Assembly: GCA_050249235.1 (NCBI GenBank)
Contig: JBFWQW010000125.1
Coordinates: forward strand, 1 to 8,016
DNA: 8,016 nt
Source: JAEKLB01 sp050249235
Lineage (GTDB): Bacteria; Actinomycetota; Acidimicrobiia; Acidimicrobiales; CADCSY01
Reading direction: 5' to 3'
Shown: positions 6,047 to 8,016 of the stretch, one piece after another
Numbering within the stretch: position 1 is the first letter of the stretch
Layout: every line of letters starts with the position of its first letter
The notes under the pieces: generated by a model
The model's database searches: none
Seen by the model: only the letters and a program-made list of their open reading frames with translations
What the model was told of the DNA's origin: nothing
Program-made: the position numbers and the translations under genes

Positions 6047-6922
6047 ATGTTCCAGGTCAACCGCGTCTTCCACCTGACCCACCTCGTCGAGGACCACGAC
6101 GCCACCCTGCGCTGGTACGCCGACGTCTTCGGTGCCCAGACCTACTGGGAGAAGAGCACCGGCCCGGGGAACGTGACGATCTCGCTCCTCCACATCGGCG
6201 ACCTGACGGTGTCGCCGATGACGGTCACGGAAGGCGGGGCGCCGGCACCGGCGAAGTTCCGGGAGCGCTTCGGGGAGCACCTCCACTCGATCGCCTGGCA
6301 CATCGAGGACGCCGCCGACCTGGTCGAGCACCTCACCGGGCAGGGCTACACGCTGAAGGACGAGTTCGGCCGCCCGCTCGACGGCATCGACCACGAGATC
6401 TGGACGTCGGTCAAGGAGACCCCCTGCCTGATCGAGATGTGCGGCCTCCACATGGCGTCGCTCCACAAGGACGATCCCCGGTTCGACGACCCGACCTGGG
6501 TCGACCGCTGGGCCGACGAGCGCCCCCTCGGCATCGAGCGGACGGCGTGCATCACCGTCACCTCGAACGACCGGGCCGCCGGGACCGCCTTCTTCACGGA
6601 CGGGCTGAAGGGCAAGGTGCTCCACGAGGGGCCCACGCCGTGGGGGACGGCGTCGACGTTCGTCCAGGTCGGCGACTTCACCACCGTGGAGCTGGCCGAG
6701 CCGACCGACCCGGCCGGCCGGGCCGCGGCCGACCTCGACCGCAACGGGCCGATGGTCCACGCCATGACGTTCCAGGTCCGCGACCTCGAAGCCGCCCGCT
6801 CGCACCTGTCGGCCCGGGGGCTGCGGCTCGAGTCGCCGGCCGAGGGGCATCTCGCCATCGACCCTGCCGACGCCCACGGCCTCGTGGTGCGCTTCACCGA
6901 CCGTCCGGTCGGGGCCTGGTGA
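6047..6922 (+). CDS. VOC-superfamily protein with two glyoxalase-like domains
   Basis: A 291-residue protein of the vicinal oxygen chelate fold (glyoxalase I / extradiol dioxygenase / bleomycin-resistance superfamily), with two tandem domains of about 135 and 130 residues. The first opens with FHLTHLVEDHDATLRWYADVFG (8-29), a classic VOC beta-alpha pattern. His9, His80 (in EHLHSIAWHIED) and Glu130 (in LIEMCG) fall where the metal ligands of the family lie. The second opens with ACITVTSNDRAAGTAFFTDGL (167-187) and retains His238 in VHAMTFQVRD. Cys168 replaces the first His and Arg282 sits where the Glu is expected, so this half probably lacks a full metal site. The ATG at 6047 is chosen because GAGGGGG lies 4 bases before it and the fold starts at once; the frame is open far upstream but without homology. 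It stands alone, divergent from the binding protein. An enzyme acting on an aromatic or keto compound is plausible, but the reaction is unknown. Confidence 0.9.
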   Translation: MFQVNRVFHLTHLVEDHDATLRWYADVFGAQTYWEKSTGPGNVTISLLHIGDLTVSPMTVTEGGAPAPAKFRERFGEHLHSIAWHIEDAADLVEHLTGQGYTLKDEFGRPLDGIDHEIWTSVKETPCLIEMCGLHMASLHKDDPRFDDPTWVDRWADERPLGIERTACITVTSNDRAAGTAFFTDGLKGKVLHEGPTPWGTASTFVQVGDFTTVELAEPTDPAGRAAADLDRNGPMVHAMTFQVRDLEAARSHLSARGLRLESPAEGHLAIDPADAHGLVVRFTDRPVGAW

Positions 6923-6959
6923 CCCCCCGCGCCGGGTGACCGTCGTCCCGACCGGGCCC

Positions 6960-6976
6960 GACCGGCGGGGCCGGTC
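6960..6976. terminator. Possible terminator hairpin between the VOC and CoA-ligase genes
   Basis: GACCGGC (6960-6966) and GCCGGTC (6970-6976) form a perfect 7-bp stem around GGG, in the 57-base gap between two convergent stop codons (6922 and 6982). A second outer pair, GACCGG 6950-6955 with CCGGTC 6976-6981, could compete with or extend it. There is no T-run. The position supports a shared terminator, but short GC stems are frequent in such DNA. Confidence 0.45.
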
Positions 6977-6979
6977 CGG

Positions 6980-8016
6980 TCAGGGCGTCGTGGGGAGCAG
7001 CCGGCGGAGGATCTTGCCCGAGATGGACCGGGGGACCTGGTCGACGACCTGGATGGCCCGGACCTGCTTGTAGGGCGCCACCCTGCCCACGAGGAACGCC
7101 TGCAGCGCCTCGAGGGTGAGCTCGGCTCCCGGGGCGAGCACGACGTACGCCTTCGGCACCTCGCCGGCCTCCTCGTCGGGGATGCCGGCCACGGCCACGT
7201 CGACGACGGCGGGGTGGGTCGCCACGACGGCTTCGAGCTCGGCCGGCGCCACCTGGAAGCCCTTGTACTTGACGAGCTCCTTCACCCGGTCGACCAGGTA
7301 GAGGTGGCCGTTCTCGTCGAAGCGGCCGACGTCGCCGGTGTGGAGCCAGCCCCCGGCGTCGATGGTGCGCCGGGTGGCCTCCTCGTCGCCGAGGTACCCG
7401 GCCATGACCTGTGGGCCCCGGACCAACAGCTCCCCCTCCTCGCCCACCCCGCGGTCCGCCCCGTCCGGCCCGACGATGCGGCACTCGGTGTTCGACACGG
7501 TGACCCCGACCGAGCCGGCGCGCGTCTGGCCGGGGGGCGTGAGGTGGGACACCGGCGAGAGCTCGGTCATCCCGTAGCCCTGCACCACCTCCACGCCCGT
7601 CCGCGCGGTCGCCTCGAGCTGCAGCTCGGCGCCGAGTGGTGCGGCGCCGCAGAAGATGGTGGTGAGCGACGACAGGTCGAAGTCGTCGACGACGGGGTGG
7701 CGGGCCAGCGCCAGCACGAGGGGCGGCACGGCGAAGAACCGGGTGATCCGGTGCTGCTGCACCAGGCCCAGCGCCTCGGCCAGGTCGAAGCGCCGCATGG
7801 TGACGACCGTGCAGCCCCGGCTGAGCATGCCGTTCAGGAGGACCTGGAGGCCGTAGATGTGGAAGAAGGGCAGGACGGCGAGGCCGGCCTCGCCCCCGGC
7901 ATAGGCGAGGCCGTGCTCGTACTGGGCCAGGTTGGCCACCAGGTTGGCGTGGGTGAGGACGACGCCCTTCGGCAGGCCGGTCGTGCCCGACGACCAGGGC
8001 AGCGCGGCCGGATGGA
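6980..8016 (-). CDS. 4-coumarate-CoA-ligase-like acyl/aryl-CoA synthetase, N-terminus cut off by the window edge
   Basis: This is the C-terminal two thirds (344 residues visible; about 170-190 missing) of an ANL-superfamily CoA ligase of the 4CL/firefly-luciferase-like branch. It forms an acyl-adenylate and then a CoA thioester. Reading into the right edge gives the ATP loop SSGTTGLPKG (7964-7993). Then come GYGMTE (7562-7579), TGD (7331-7339), VDRVKELVKYKGFQVAPAEL, the branch-typical GEVPKAYVV, and PRSISGK with the catalytic Lys codon at 7013-7015. All catalytic motifs in view are intact. Starting the gene at the GTG of 7937-7939 would remove the ATP loop, so that codon is internal. It differs clearly in motif wording from the other synthetase in this window, so the two are not recent duplicates. 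The substrate (aromatic, cinnamate-like or fatty acid) is not determined. It converges on the VOC gene. Confidence 0.94.
   Translation of the reverse strand, partial: HPAALPWSSGTTGLPKGVVLTHANLVANLAQYEHGLAYAGGEAGLAVLPFFHIYGLQVLLNGMLSRGCTVVTMRRFDLAEALGLVQQHRITRFFAVPPLVLALARHPVVDDFDLSSLTTIFCGAAPLGAELQLEATARTGVEVVQGYGMTELSPVSHLTPPGQTRAGSVGVTVSNTECRIVGPDGADRGVGEEGELLVRGPQVMAGYLGDEEATRRTIDAGGWLHTGDVGRFDENGHLYLVDRVKELVKYKGFQVAPAELEAVVATHPAVVDVAVAGIPDEEAGEVPKAYVVLAPGAELTLEALQAFLVGRVAPYKQVRAIQVVDQVPRSISGKILRRLLPTTP

Noticed and set aside
3377..6922. A continuous 1181-codon open frame on the plus strand
   Set aside because: It is open only because GC-rich DNA has few stop codons. Its first part lies out of frame over the CoA synthetase and its middle is antisense to the binding protein, with Arg/Gly/Ala-rich text of no recognisable fold. 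Only the last 291 codons (from 6047) are a real gene.
7937..7939. GTG as start codon of the right-edge CoA ligase
   Set aside because: The frame continues upstream to the window edge and encodes the ATP-binding loop SSGTTGLPKG, so the true start is outside the window.
1..8016. Mobile element, CRISPR array, tRNA or phage signals
   Set aside because: No transposase, integrase, terminal repeats, regularly spaced repeats or tRNA-like cloverleaf was seen on either strand, and base composition looks even along the window.

Overview
The window is very GC-rich DNA with densely packed genes on both strands and strong G/C preference at third codon positions. It includes a probable F420-dependent luciferase-like oxidoreductase, a lipoprotein signal with an Ala-Ala-Ala-Cys lipobox, and several GTG starts. 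Together these suggest a high-GC actinobacterium, possibly of the Acidimicrobiia or mycobacterial type. The lineage is inferred from style and families, not from a marker gene.

Layout. Positions 1-1765 (minus strand) hold two genes that overlap by 4 bases: an F420-type oxidoreductase (LLM class) followed by an aminoglycoside-phosphotransferase-like kinase that runs off the left edge. Across an 81-base divergent spacer, positions 1847-4157 (plus strand) hold a second pair: a short-chain dehydrogenase and, 4 bases downstream, a complete acyl-CoA synthetase. A 20-bp perfect hairpin follows, probably a two-way terminator, because the next gene converges on it. That gene (4250-5803, minus) encodes a family-5 solute-binding lipoprotein with no transporter permease or ATPase beside it. 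A 243-base divergent spacer (5804-6046) then carries a nested hairpin in the leader of the binding-protein gene and a 22-base perfect palindrome upstream of the next gene. Positions 6047-6922 (plus) encode a two-domain VOC/glyoxalase-superfamily protein. It converges on a second CoA ligase of the 4-coumarate-CoA-ligase type (6980 to the right edge, minus), whose N-terminus is cut off by the window.

How the genes may work together. Two CoA ligases from different subfamilies, an SDR, an F420-type oxidoreductase, a VOC protein and an APH-like kinase of the type seen beside acyl-CoA metabolism genes make up a typical actinobacterial set for breaking down lipids, aromatics or steroid-like acids. 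The binding protein may bring in a peptide or other small solute. No substrate can be named from the sequence. The genes lie in at least four or five transcription units, so a single dedicated pathway is not shown.

I found no RNA gene, mobile element, CRISPR array or phage gene. Nothing here amounts to a clear undescribed system. The features most worth a second look are the two structured elements in the 5804-6046 spacer and the lone binding protein.
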